Of a DNA stretch of 64,000 nt, positions 20,321 to 29,634 are shown in pieces (position 1 is the first letter of the stretch; each line of letters opens with the position of its first letter). The stretch is from assembly GCA_943787785.1 (NCBI GenBank), contig CALSNT010000006.1, forward strand, positions 177,964-241,963, written 5' to 3'. Under the pieces are notes generated by a model. The model ran no database searches, was not told the origin of the DNA, and saw nothing but the letters and a program-made list of their open reading frames with translations. A program made the translations under genes and the position numbers. This DNA is from an uncultured Paracoccaceae bacterium. Its GTDB lineage: Bacteria > Pseudomonadota > Alphaproteobacteria > Rhodobacterales > Rhodobacteraceae.

Positions 20321-21364
20321 ATGCGCATCCTCATCCTCGGAGCCTCATACGGCTCGCTTCTGTCCACCAAGCTGCTGATGGCGGGCCACGACGTCAGCCT
20401 CGTCTGCCTGCCGGAAGAGGCGGAGCTGATCAACGCCGAGGGCACGACGATCCGCATCACGCTGCGTGGCGAGGACGAACCCCGCCTGATCCGCTCCAAG
20501 TCCCAGCCCGGAACGCTGAACGCCGTCATCCCGCACGACGCGTTGCCCAGCGACTACGATCTGGTCGCGCTGGCCATGCAGGAACCGCAGTACCGCGCGG
20601 CTGAAGTGCGCGATCTATTGGGCCGCATCGCGATATCCGGCGTGCCGGTTATGTCAATCATGAACATGCCGCCGCTGCCCTATCTTCTGCGCATTCCGGG
20701 GCTGGACGCCGGAGCGCTCAAGGATTGTTTCACCGACGCCTCGGTCTGGGACGGCTTCGATCCCGCCCGCTTCACCCTCTGTTCACCCGACCCGCAAGCC
20801 TTCCGTCCGCCGGAAGAGGGTCTGAATTTCCTCCACGTTGGCCTGCCCACCAACTTCAAGGCGGCCGCATTCGACGACCCGGCGCACACCGCGATTTTGG
20901 AACAGCTAGAGGCCGACATTGCCGCTGTGCGCCTTGATGGCAAAGACGTGCCGGTGAAACTGCGCGTCCACCAGTCGCTGTTCGTCCCGCTGGCAAAATG
21001 GTCGATGCTGCTGACCGGCAATTATCGTGCAGTCACGGCTGACGGCGTGCGTTCGATCAAGGATGCGGTACATGGCGACATCGACAAAAGCGCCGCGATC
21101 TATGAATTCGTTAACGAACTGGCTCGCAAACTGGGTGCTGATCCTGCCGATCAGGTGCCGTTCGAGAAATACGCCAACGCTGCCAAAAGCCTGCTGAACC
21201 CATCCTCCGCCGCCCGCGCGATTGCCGCCGGTGCGAAGGATATCGAGCGGGTCGACAAGGTGGTCCAGATCATCGCCAACGGGCTGGGCATGCAGAACGA
21301 CTCGGTGGATGAGACGGTGAAAATCGTCAACGCGCGGCTGGAGGCCAACCGCGCCGAAGGCTGA
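20321..21364 (+). CDS. Ketopantoate reductase-like (ApbA/PanE family) dehydrogenase
   Basis: A 347-residue protein with an N-terminal Rossmann motif, MRILILGASYGSLLSTKLL, and a family-like SLVCLPEEAELINAEG segment after the second strand. The C-terminal half is helical and carries WSMLLTGNYRAVT and LNPSSAARAI. The family reduces 2-dehydropantoate or related 2-keto acids with NADPH. The glycine pattern GASYGS departs from the usual GxGxxG, and the length exceeds typical PanE (about 300), so a substrate other than ketopantoate, or an opine-type reaction, is possible. It lies between fdsA and the fhs stump, in the same direction as both. Confidence 0.68.
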   Translation: MRILILGASYGSLLSTKLLMAGHDVSLVCLPEEAELINAEGTTIRITLRGEDEPRLIRSKSQPGTLNAVIPHDALPSDYDLVALAMQEPQYRAAEVRDLLGRIAISGVPVMSIMNMPPLPYLLRIPGLDAGALKDCFTDASVWDGFDPARFTLCSPDPQAFRPPEEGLNFLHVGLPTNFKAAAFDDPAHTAILEQLEADIAAVRLDGKDVPVKLRVHQSLFVPLAKWSMLLTGNYRAVTADGVRSIKDAVHGDIDKSAAIYEFVNELARKLGADPADQVPFEKYANAAKSLLNPSSAARAIAAGAKDIERVDKVVQIIANGLGMQNDSVDETVKIVNARLEANRAEG

Positions 21365-21499
21365 TCCAGCCCGCGTCGCTTGCGTGTCCGACAAGGGCGT
21401 ATCCGTGCAAGCGGTGCGCCCATTTCCGTCTCTAAAACCGCAAGAAATACCGCGCAAGTGGACGATACCATCGCGCCTGAAACTCTGGGAGTCACGACC

Positions 21500-21684
21500 A
21501 TGTCCGACATAGAAATCGCCCGCGCTGCTGTTAAGAAGCCGATCCAGGAGATTGGGTTGAAGCTTGGGATTCCTGAGGCTGATTTGCTTCCCTTTGGGCA
21601 CGACAAGGCGAAGGTGAGCGATACGTTCATCAAGTCGTTGGGTGACCGGGAGGATGGCAAGCTGATCCTGGTGACGGCGGTAAC
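21500..21684 (+). pseudogene. fhs: Formate-tetrahydrofolate ligase, N-terminal stump only
   Basis: [20 protein letters not shown], followed by [20 protein letters not shown] and [11 protein letters not shown], is the start of formyltetrahydrofolate synthetase (normally about 557 residues). Similarity stops at about residue 61, just where the family would continue PTPAGEGKTTT (the ATP-binding loop), and transposase sequence begins. The right boundary is therefore an IS-associated deletion, accurate to a few bases. The product cannot be active. The enzyme would have fed formate into one-carbon metabolism, in keeping with the neighbouring formate dehydrogenase. Confidence 0.85.
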
Positions 21685-21953
21685 AGCAGGTTATAGTTCA
21701 TCTGCTCCACCAGCTGCCGCTCGGACCGGATCGAGAACAGGATCTGAATTAGGCTCGCCCGGATCAGGCGTTCCGGTGCGATGGAAGGGCGGCCGAAGTC
21801 GGTGTAGCGCGTGTCAAATTCGGCATCGAGGCTTGCCAGCGCGTCGTTCACGATCCGGCGGATTAGGCGCAATGGATGTTTGCTCGGAACACGCTTCTCA
21901 AGATCAACATAGCTGAAAAGCGTCCCGCTCGCATCGTCCGTTCCGCGCATCAT
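21683..21953 (-). pseudogene. IS5/IS1182-like transposase, N-terminal fragment
   Basis: The minus strand reads [20 protein letters not shown], then [40 protein letters not shown] and [17 protein letters not shown]. This is the conserved N-terminus (DUF772-type) of IS1182/IS5-group transposases. It breaks off after YNLL exactly at the join with the fhs stump, so the catalytic DDE half is missing. The start side is intact and leads to the terminal repeat at 22009. The remnant is immobile. Confidence 0.85.
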
Positions 21954-22008
21954 CACCCCCAAATGCTATGCACAGAGTGAATCACGTTCTCAAATTCGCG
22001 TCGAGAAA

Positions 22009-22029
22009 GACTTTTTCAGCAGCCTGTTA
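22009..22029. repeat. Terminal inverted repeat of the IS remnant
   Basis: GACTTTTTCAGCAGCCTGTTA matches, from memory, the common end of IS1182/IS5-like elements and lies about 55 bp outside the transposase start. Only this end is left; the other was lost in the deletion. The TGA stop of the META protein gene lies inside it. Confidence 0.62.
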
Positions 22030-22711
22030 AGGCAGAGGAGCCATCGGCAGACATAAATGTAATCTGGTCAACAACTGGATCGTAGCTAAAGCGCACCTCG
22101 CCAGAGAGCGCATTGAGGAAGGCTTCCTCTTGTATGCCAAGATCGCCCGGGCACGCCATGCGCGTTGTCGCCAGGGGCATTTGAAACGTTATTTTGTCTC
22201 CGTCTGTCAATACGGTGCCATTAATACTGTTGCAGCCGGTTGACCCAAAGATGGAGCCGTCGGGCGTAAAGCTAATCTCGCTCTCACCAACCGCATTTTT
22301 ATCGCCAACGCTGATAAGTTGCCACGCAAAGCCAGGTTCTTCGATTGCGTCGTCGAGCATAACGTCTTCAGTCAGGTAGCGGCCCGAAACCCAGCCGACC
22401 GTACCTTGATAGTCTATCTTGCACCACCTTCGTTTCGCGACCGCTTGACGTTCTTCTTCGGTCGCCTTCTCCCACTCGGCAAAGCTTAGCCCATTCTCGC
22501 ATCCGAGATTCCGGATCCCACCCACATTTGAGGGAATGGCACCGATTTTTCGGGCATGTGCACTAGAGGTTTCGCGAATATTGAGTACGTCGTTTGATGC
22601 CACACCGGTAACGCTAAAAAAGTCCGGGCCATCCGCATCTGCCAGAGAAACTGTAGCTGCGGTGGTCGCACTGAGTGCCGTTACTGCTGTCAAAAGTATT
22701 TTAAGCATCAC
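22016..22711 (-). CDS. Exported SH3b + META domain protein, 3' end altered by the IS
   Basis: A 231-residue exported protein: signal peptide about residues 1-24 (LTAVTALSATTAATVSLADA). A bacterial SH3 domain spans about 35-115 (SNDVLNIRETSSAHARKIGA, then RRWCKIDYQGTVGWVSGRYL). A META/HslJ-like domain spans about 128-231 (AWQLISV, STGCNSINGT, ATTRMACPGDLGIQEEAFL). SH3b domains bind peptidoglycan and META domains occur in envelope lipoproteins, so an envelope-stress or cell-wall role is plausible. The last residues, ALTGC and the stop, are encoded by the IS terminal repeat, so the native C-terminus has been replaced by a few residues. Confidence 0.82.
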   Translation of the reverse strand: MMLKILLTAVTALSATTAATVSLADADGPDFFSVTGVASNDVLNIRETSSAHARKIGAIPSNVGGIRNLGCENGLSFAEWEKATEEERQAVAKRRWCKIDYQGTVGWVSGRYLTEDVMLDDAIEEPGFAWQLISVGDKNAVGESEISFTPDGSIFGSTGCNSINGTVLTDGDKITFQMPLATTRMACPGDLGIQEEAFLNALSGEVRFSYDPVVDQITFMSADGSSALTGC

Positions 22712-22826
22712 ATTTTCTTCCTTTTTTGTTTGAAGCTCGAAAACCGTTTGAACGTCGGCACCTAATTCCAGATCATCGATTGGCTCGTCTAGCGCTTTTT
22801 GTAGACAGTTGCTGCACGCTCAGCTG

Positions 22827-23453
22827 TCAATTGTCCGATATTCGAACGTAATAATCTCGCAACTGTTCGGATTTGCCTTTGACGTCAACAATACCATTTT
22901 CGATCATCCTGCGAAGGCGACTTGAGAAGAACAGATCGCTCATTGCGTTATGATTATCACATTGGCCCATGGCCGCACCGACGACACGGGCAGCAACCTG
23001 CCAGTCATCGGGCAGGCAGACACGCAGTAGATGGTCGTAAAAGTCAGCCGAAACCGTTTCGACCCGGCCCTCGTTCCAATGCCGCAGAACCCCGTGGTCG
23101 TCGCATAGCCTTCTGAAAGAGGATACTTTTTCCCCATGAACCGCATCGGTTAGTTCGCCCGCCGTGGGAAACATCTCAACAAGATCGGCCGGTGCCTGGA
23201 CAGCAACATAGTTGCGGTCGGGCTTGGATCGAGCGAATGGACGAAGCAGCCGAACGGGCTGTTCGCGTAACCACCAACAGGCCATGCAAAGGAACGTTTC
23301 CTCAGATACGTTGTCTCCTGCCCAGACAACAACCGTATCTACATTCGCTTCGCCAATTTTGGAAACTAGGGCATTCCACGGGGTAAAGGCATCATCAACT
23401 TCTATACGCCAGTCATCATAAGCCTTTATGGGCACGGTGATCCTGCTGGACAT
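22827..23453 (-). CDS. DUF1835/DUF3658-like protein
   Basis: A 208-residue cytoplasmic protein with no signal. The N-terminal part (VDTVVVWAGDNVSEETFLCM, WWLREQPVRLL) resembles DUF1835. The C-terminal part (AARVVGAAMGQCDNHNAMSD, LFFSSRLRRMIENGIVDVKG, DYYVRI) fits DUF3658, which commonly follows DUF1835 in one protein. The function of the family is not established. It shares orientation with the META-domain gene, about 115 bp upstream of it, and is divergent from the autotransporter. Confidence 0.65.
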   Translation of the reverse strand: MSSRITVPIKAYDDWRIEVDDAFTPWNALVSKIGEANVDTVVVWAGDNVSEETFLCMACWWLREQPVRLLRPFARSKPDRNYVAVQAPADLVEMFPTAGELTDAVHGEKVSSFRRLCDDHGVLRHWNEGRVETVSADFYDHLLRVCLPDDWQVAARVVGAAMGQCDNHNAMSDLFFSSRLRRMIENGIVDVKGKSEQLRDYYVRISDN

Positions 23454-23652
23454 CTAAGCACCCCGAAGCACTATCAGTGTCAAGTTGCGAATGAATGCGA
23501 AGTGGACATATTTGACCAAAAGTATTCTACTTCGTCCAAGGGCCAACCGAGGCATGTGAGTTAAAATATGCATTCACTCATGTTCGTCGAGATAACAGCG
23601 GAGCGACTTCAGAACCTTGCCTTCTGGCAATTGCGAAAAGATAGGTGACCAC

Positions 23653-26600
23653 ATGTGGACAAGGAAACCACTGCTTCTTGCAGGTGTAAGCGCGCTGTGC
23701 CTGGTGGGCTGGGTCAGTGGCGCGGCGGCGCAGGGCGTAACTTCATCCGAAACACTCCGCGACGTTTTCGGAGGTCATTTGACCGAATTCTTGGATCCGG
23801 CTCCGAATCCGCCCTATGGCAATGTGGTTCTCTGGTCGCAGGTCGACGACACGCTTTATCTTTCCTTTAGGGATTTGGATGCTAGCGAGGCTACTTACGA
23901 AGCCTATCAGGATCTGACAATTATGAGAGTGCCTATTCCCAACGGGGCAAATCAGATTGATGATATTCTGGACAACAACAAGATCACGACGCCCGATCAG
24001 CGGCTGAATTTGCAAATTCAGGGTGTTGATTTCAGCAACGATGATGTTGTGATATTTGGCGCTAATCGCAGTATCGTTGGTCTGAATGCCCTGCGGTTGC
24101 GGGACGTTAATCTTGAGCTGGATGGCAGCATCCGCACAAACTTTTCCGGACCCAACCAGACGTTGGAGCTGGCCAATGCCTCGCTCCAACTGGGCGGGCG
24201 CGACTTCGGCTTCCAGCTGGATGCCACGCCAGCGCTTATCACGACACGCGCCGGACAGAATGAGCTGATCAATTTCTCGGGGGCGGTTTTTGGCGGAGAT
24301 CTAAACCTGCAGGTTATTCCCGGTACTGCGCTGACAATTCGCGACACCGGAGAGAATTCTGCGACCTTGTCATCTGGTGAAGCACTTCGTCTCAGATCCG
24401 GTGTGCATAATATACTGGTCGACAATAGCACGCTGGCCTTTGAAGACACTCAGGCTTTTTTCACGAATGGTCAAACCACGGTTCAGAACGGTGGTCATCT
24501 GGATATTTCCGGACCGCAATATACCGTACAACTTAGTCGGATTGCTATCGACAATGCCAGCCTGACCGTACAGCGTGAATCAGAACTGAAAAGCTCGCTT
24601 CTTGAACTGAGAGATTCCACCATGACAGTTGGGCAGGGCGGCGTGGCCGATGCCGGACGCATCGTGGTTTTCGGTACGGCGAACCAGATGATCGGGGAAG
24701 GCAGTTCGCGCCATGGTCATATTAACGCTCCCACAGGCGACCTGACGCTCAGCAGTGGCTCGGCACTGTCGGTTGAGAACGGAATTCAGTTCGATCTCGG
24801 CGTATTGAATTTCGCTGATAACACCAGCATGTCCCTCGACGACTCGCGCATGGATGTTGATGTCATCCTGTCCGCGTCTTCAGCCTCACCCAACCAATTT
24901 ACGCTTACCAATGGATCTGTGGTGAATGTGAACCAACTGATATCTTCATCCGAAGCCGGAGGGCCAACCGGAGCACCGCTGCTTCAATTCGATCTATCGG
25001 GCGCCTCATTTCTGAAGCTTGGACCCAGCGCTGAAGTCGATTTGAATTTCAATACCGAATTCAACCTGAGCGATCTGGAATCCGAACTCAACATCGAAGG
25101 TGGCAGGATGCTTGGCAGCGGTCGGATCACCGGCCTTGGCTCAACCGTATTCTCTTTTGGTGGAATAGTTGATCCTACAAGCTTGGATAGTGCCTATGGT
25201 CGGATCGCTTTTGACGGCACACTCGCGCTTCCCACATTCAGCACGTATAAGGTTGATATCGGAGTTGATCCGCTGACAGGCACTGCTCTCAATGACGTAC
25301 TGGCCTATGGGGAACTGGTCGCTATTGGAAGGCCTGACATCGTCATTTATGCCAAAGGCAGTCCCAATGCCGATGAGCTTGAAGGCAAAACCTTCACAAT
25401 CATTCAAGCAGATACTGCAGGCGTCACCGGCGCGGGTGAAATCAGCGTACTCAACGAAAATTTGATTGAAGACGCGAGCGTTCCTGCGCTGATAGATTTT
25501 TTCATTCGCGATCTGAACACCAATGGGCATGAAGACGTGACGCTGATCGCGCTTAAGCAAGATGTCAGTTCCCTTACGGATCACAGGGCGGTCAGGACGG
25601 AAAATGCCGGAAGGTTGGTTCAGGCGATCACGGATACGGTAGTAACTTCACCTGTAACTGGCGGTGGCATGTTGACCGGTGGGTCGACAATTTCCACGGC
25701 ATTGACCAACCTGACCAACGGACAGTTGGCTCAAGTGAATTCCATTCACGCTGAACCGTATTCCTCTTTCCTTACCGTCGGATTGGAACGGATTCACCAT
25801 CTCGCGGGGGGGGGTGATGGATCATGCCGTTGGGGCCGGTGAGTTTTCCGGTTTCTCTCATCTGCGCGGCAACGAGGTTCGCAACGGTCGGTTTTGGGGA
25901 CAGGTAACAGGCGCAAATGGTCAGGTGCAGGGCCGGAACGATCTTGGCAGCTTTGGCTATCAACTGGGCCAGTTCACTATCGGAATGGATGTCGTGGGAG
26001 ACGCGGATGAAAATCTCGGTTTTTATCTCAGTGCGGGTTCAAGCTCGATGGATGAACATGATATCGTGAATCAGGAACTGAGCTCAGAGGATGTGGGTTT
26101 CGGCATCTACGGGCACAAGGCTTTCGGAAGCGGCTGGCAACTGACCGGGGCTACCGGGGTAAGTTTCGGAAACGCCGAGTCCGTTCGATACATGCCCGCG
26201 ACGATCGGTTCTTTTACCGGTGGAACCGCCCGATCAGAATTTGATACTCAAAGCTTCTATGCCAGTGCTCGCGTGCATCGTGCATATGAACTCGAGGGAA
26301 ATAGCGGCGGCTGGACACTATACCCATCGCTGGGCATGACCTATGCGCACACACGTACCGAGCGGATCACGGAAAATGGTGGCGGTGATTTCAACTACGA
26401 AATAGCGCCGGCGACAGCAGAATCTTTTGTGGTTTCACCAGGGATAGACTTTGGCCGCTCTTTCAATTTCAACGGGTTGCCTTCGGCCGTCAACTTAAGC
26501 CTGCACTATGAATACGACGCTTTGGCCCAAAACAGATCAGCCCACGAAATCCAGGTGACAAGCCCGCTCTTTGGAACCTTTAATCAGGTTGGACAGAACC

Positions 26601-26743
26601 GTGGGCCACACACGATTAAGGCAGGGTTTAATGGCGCCATTTCTTTGACTGACAACATGCAGTTGGGCGTCGGATATGAATACTCGAAACACACCCACGG
26701 CGATGAACACGGTGTCGGCTTCAATCTGACAGCCACCTGGTAA
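23653..26743 (+). CDS. Autotransporter: passenger plus outer-membrane beta-barrel, frameshifted at a G9 tract
   Basis: The signal peptide starts MWTRKPLLLAGVSALCLVGW and ends AAAQ. A long passenger of about 600 residues is rich in Asn, Ser, Thr, Leu and Gly with repeated beta-helix-like turns (LELRDSTMTVGQGGVADAG; LTLSSGSALSVENGIQFDLG). From about residue 720 comes an autotransporter barrel (GRFWGQVTGANGQVQGRND, FGIYGHKAFGSGWQLTGATG) ending in NLTATW with a terminal aromatic residue, as outer-membrane proteins need. At G9 (25806-25814) the frame ends at 25842 after HHLAGGGDGSC; removing one G joins HHLAGG to VMDHAVGAGEFSGFSHLRG and restores one 1029-codon frame. As written, the passenger would not be anchored. 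Phase variation or a read error are both possible. Confidence 0.82.
25806..25814 (+). repeat. Homopolymeric G9 tract in the autotransporter gene
   Basis: Nine G in a row inside the coding region at the join of passenger and barrel. Eight G would give a continuous frame. Tracts of this length are classic slippage sites and also common sequencing-error sites. Confidence 0.8.
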
Positions 26744-26824
26744 AGTCGTATAAAATAACTGAAGTATGGACGTTTGACGGCCGCAGATGGCCCAACGTTC
26801 GGAGCTAAAGATGAGGGAAAACGG

Positions 26825-27598
26825 ATGATTAGATTTGCACTAACTGCGACTGTGGTTCTTAGTTTTTCATCGTTGCCCGCGCAGGCTGAATGGAGCTTTA
26901 GCGGTGGATCGAGTCCAAATGCCTTCAATCAGGGAAATAACATGACGCTAGAGTTGCAGTGCGACCGGATCCGATTCTCCCCTGCAGGTTATGAGGACAG
27001 CCAGGACATCGTGTCCAAGCAGGGCTTGTCAATCCGCTTCATGCGGGACGGCGCTACCGAAGCGGGAGCTTTCCAGGTTGGATCAAGCAACGCTCAGATT
27101 TCGCTGGTGGATGACTACCCTGTCGAACTGCTTTTCTTTGAATCCTCAGACTATGACTTTGTTCTGGATCAACTCGCCCGCAATGCAAGCGTGGACCTGT
27201 CGATGATCGACCGGGATGTGACCTATGGCATCTTTGATCTCAAGGGCTCGGGCGCAGCGATCAAGTCGCTCAGAGCGGTCTGTTCAGGCTCAGGCCAGCA
27301 GGCGACCACCCCCATAGAAGCACCAGAAGGCGTAGTTTATTGCGGCGGCGGTGCCGTGCAGAGGGTGATTGAATATGCCATTGTGGGGCAGTCGGGCGAC
27401 CAGTGGGATGCCATCGTGACCATCAATGGCGATACCGTTCGTGCGATGACGTCGTACAGCTACTTCGGAAACTCCCAACCGCCAGCGGGCTTCCAAGTCG
27501 CGCTCCTGGGCGAAGACCGGTCCGAGTACCTTGTCTTCAGCGATGGGGCGCGGAACTGGATCGAGTTCGGCGACTACACCTACAACCAGTGCAATTGA
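26825..27598 (+). CDS. Secreted protein of unknown function
   Basis: A 257-residue protein when started at MIRFALTATVVLSFSSLPAQ, with the signal cut after AQA and AGGGA-like bases upstream; the longer in-frame start is not signal-like. Mature segments include NMTLELQCDRIRFSPAGYED, FDLKGSGAAIKSLRAVCSGS, YCGGGAVQRVIEYAIV and FSDGARNWIEFGDYTYNQCN. Several cysteines could form disulfides. It lies 81 bp after the autotransporter, in the same direction, and is followed by another secreted gene 28 bp on, so the three may be co-transcribed. No family is recognised. Confidence 0.66.
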   Translation: MIRFALTATVVLSFSSLPAQAEWSFSGGSSPNAFNQGNNMTLELQCDRIRFSPAGYEDSQDIVSKQGLSIRFMRDGATEAGAFQVGSSNAQISLVDDYPVELLFFESSDYDFVLDQLARNASVDLSMIDRDVTYGIFDLKGSGAAIKSLRAVCSGSGQQATTPIEAPEGVVYCGGGAVQRVIEYAIVGQSGDQWDAIVTINGDTVRAMTSYSYFGNSQPPAGFQVALLGEDRSEYLVFSDGARNWIEFGDYTYNQCN

Positions 27599-27626
27599 AC
27601 CGCATGAACAAAATGCGAGTAATGAC

Positions 27627-28148
27627 ATGTGCAACCATTTAGCCACAAAATCCAAAAGCGCGGGGGCCCGAAAGTGGACAGTCGCACTCGGCGCGATCTC
27701 TGCGATATTCTGTGCCGCTACGGCGAATGCCCAAGATCTGTCTGGCCTGCCCGCGCAATTGCTTGAAAAAATCCAGGTCGCCCAACAGGCATGTTCCGAA
27801 CTCGAAAATGGTCAGTTTTCCCTGGAATTTGGAGCCGTGCACCGCGTCGATCTAGACGGAGACACCGATCGCGACTGGGTTCTGGACGAGGCAGGGTTCG
27901 CCTGCTCTTCAGCCGTATCGCTCTATTGTGGCACAGGTGGTTGCATGTCTCACTTCCTGATCGAGGATCGTATGTTCTCGCTTCTCAACCAAGGATGGCG
28001 CATGACGAACATCGGTTCGTTCCGCGTGCTTCTGGCAGATGTGCACGGCTCGCAATGCGGGGGGATCAACCCATCGCCATGTGTAACTGCAGGAATCTGG
28101 GATCGCGAAGAAGAAATCTGGCGATCAACGCGCGCTGATTTGGAGTGA
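27627..28148 (+). CDS. Secreted protein of unknown function
   Basis: A 173-residue protein when started at MCNHLATKSKSAGARKWTVA; an earlier in-frame start overlaps the upstream gene and is unlikely. A signal peptide of about 36 residues ends TANAQ. The mature part carries an acidic segment, VDLDGDTDRDWVLDEAGFAC, that looks like a calcium-binding loop (DxDxDxD), then a cysteine-rich stretch (CSSAVSLYCGTGGCMSHF) and VLLADVHGSQCGGINPSPCV. Six or so cysteines suggest disulfides. The calcium-loop reading is my inference. It follows the previous secreted gene by 28 bp. Confidence 0.66.
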   Translation: MCNHLATKSKSAGARKWTVALGAISAIFCAATANAQDLSGLPAQLLEKIQVAQQACSELENGQFSLEFGAVHRVDLDGDTDRDWVLDEAGFACSSAVSLYCGTGGCMSHFLIEDRMFSLLNQGWRMTNIGSFRVLLADVHGSQCGGINPSPCVTAGIWDREEEIWRSTRADLE

Positions 28149-28232
28149 TACGCAAGGCATCTCTACTTCAAAAATTGAAATAGAGATGTCACATGCGGCG
28201 CTTGGGCTTGAAGGATCAGCGCAACTCAAAAC

Positions 28233-28505
28233 CTAGTTTGTGGCCGTGCGGATCTTGCGGATAATAAAAATCAGAATGACTGCGCCAGCGACCGCACCGA
28301 TTAAATGGCCAACAAGTCCGCTGAAGTTTATGCCTATCATAGGCAAGAGCCACCCGCCGAGCAGTGACCCACCAATCCCGATTAACACATTTCCCCAGAA
28401 GTTATCGCGGAAGCCAGTACCACCACCTTTGACGATCAAGCTCGCCAGCCAGCCAACAAGAGCTCCGACCACGACCAAAAGCGCCAGGCCAAATACCCCC
28501 CCCAA
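28233..28505 (-). CDS. GlsB/YeaQ/YmgE-family small membrane protein
   Basis: A 90-residue protein of three hydrophobic helices: GLALLVVVGALVGWLASLIV, a glycine-rich WGNVLIGIGGSLLGGWLLPM and LIGAVAGAVILIFIIRKI. This is the transglycosylase-associated (GlsB/YeaQ/YmgE) family of inner-membrane proteins, linked to stress but without a defined biochemical role. The start is uncertain. The frame begins at TTG beside a run of eight G (plus-strand C, 28496-28503), and with one G fewer the reading frame would extend upstream into GVLIGGVFG. The gene lies against the decayed replication-type gene on the same strand. Confidence 0.72.
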   Translation of the reverse strand: MGGVFGLALLVVVGALVGWLASLIVKGGGTGFRDNFWGNVLIGIGGSLLGGWLLPMIGINFSGLVGHLIGAVAGAVILIFIIRKIRTATN

Positions 28506-29234
28506 TCAACACACCAGCGGGTGTCGCACTCTGCGCCAAGAGTGGTGTAGGGACGACTGTAATCGGCGGAGCAATACTCGGCCAGACGTGAACCAATTGT
28601 CGGAGAAGCACACCTTGGAGCGGGTGAAGCCTTCGCTCTCGATCGCGTAAGCCCGCACTGCTTCCTCGAGGTATTTAGCGTCCACTCCGTCGGCCAACGC
28701 TTGGCGGATTTGTGAGAGGCAAACCGCTTTGCCGCGAATGCGATCCTCCGGATAGGCGGACAATATCTTTTCAGAAAATTCATCCTCCACCGCCGCCTTC
28801 GCGTGCGAAGGATTTGGTTTTTGATATGGTTTATATCTGTTCTTATAGGATTTGCCCTCTGGGGCAGATGGCTTGCCCTCAGGGGCAAATGTATCATTTT
28901 CCCTTTCGGTCGGATCGATTTGCCCATTTTGGCAAATGGAGTTGCCCAGGGCATACCAACAGGTCCGGTCATAGCGATCGTCGCTGAAATTGCCCTTGAT
29001 GATCAGCTCTGCGCTGACCAGCTTTTCGAGCGCTGTTCGGATCTGCTTCTCGCTCAGATAGGGGAACAACTCGCCAAAGGCCGAGATCGAATTGTAGGTT
29101 CAATACCGCCCGTCGCGAATGTTCCGGCGATTGGCTCGGTTCTTCTCGATCCAGAAGGTGATGTTCTGGAAAATCACCGCCGCGTTCAGGCCAACACGTC
29201 CGGCAATTTCGGGATCAAAGCTATGGCGGCTCAT
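28506..29234 (-). pseudogene. Phage/plasmid-type winged-helix replication protein, decayed
   Basis: The minus strand from 29234 reads MSRHSFDPEIAGRVGLNAAV, IFQNITFWIEKNRANRRNIR and DGRY, then TGA at 29100-29102 where a Trp codon is expected. It continues in the same frame as TYNSISAFGELFPYLSEKQI, RTALEKLVSAELIIKGNFSD and further to SDNWF, after which similarity is lost. The middle is a winged-helix domain like those of integrative-element and phage replication or transcription proteins; the second half is Lys/Pro/Glu-rich with a helical C-terminal domain. It lies next to tRNA-Arg, a usual integration site, so it is probably what remains of an integrated element. The nonsense codon is a substitution, not an indel. 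Confidence 0.72.
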
Positions 29235-29389
29235 GATTGACCTCCGAAATGCGCACGGACGTGCGAATTTTGTACAGGTTTTGTACGAGATTTCGCTCTT
29301 TTCAGGCGAGTTCGGCGCGATAACTCGCGGGACTTTCTACACGCTTCCGCGCAATGCCCTGTAAATATGTCATATTTTTCAGGTGGTTT

Positions 29390-29466
29390 TGGCGACCCCG
29401 GCAGGATTCGAACCTGCAACCTGCCCCTTAGGAGGGGGCTGCTCTATCCAGTTGAGCCACGGGGCC
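29390..29466 (-). tRNA. tRNA-Arg (anticodon CCT)
   Basis: A 77-nt cloverleaf on the minus strand: acceptor stem GGCCCCG pairs with CGGGGTC (one G-T), discriminator G, then encoded CCA at the 3' end. D-arm GGCTCAACTGGATAGAGC, anticodon arm GCCCC-CTCCTAA-GGGGC giving anticodon CCT (reads AGG), and T-arm with GGTTCGAATCC. It was recognised from structure. The tRNA 3' end faces the decayed replication-type gene, which fits its use as an attachment site; no second copy of the 3' end was seen in the window. Confidence 0.95.
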
Positions 29467-29634
29467 TTCAGGGCCATTCATAGCGGTATTGGCTCAAAGT
29501 TGTCAGCCCGATATTTTGATCGAGTCCGCGTGGATATGAAATCAGGAAATCGGATGTTTGACCGCGTGATTTATGATTATGTTTGATTGTCACAGGTTGA
29601 TAGCTTGGCAGGAAACGTAAAATCGGAGCGAACA

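Noticed and set aside
19978..20529. 183-codon minus-strand frame after fdsA
   Set aside because: It runs across the start of the ketopantoate-reductase-like gene, is Ser/Arg/Thr-rich without motifs, and has no ribosome site.
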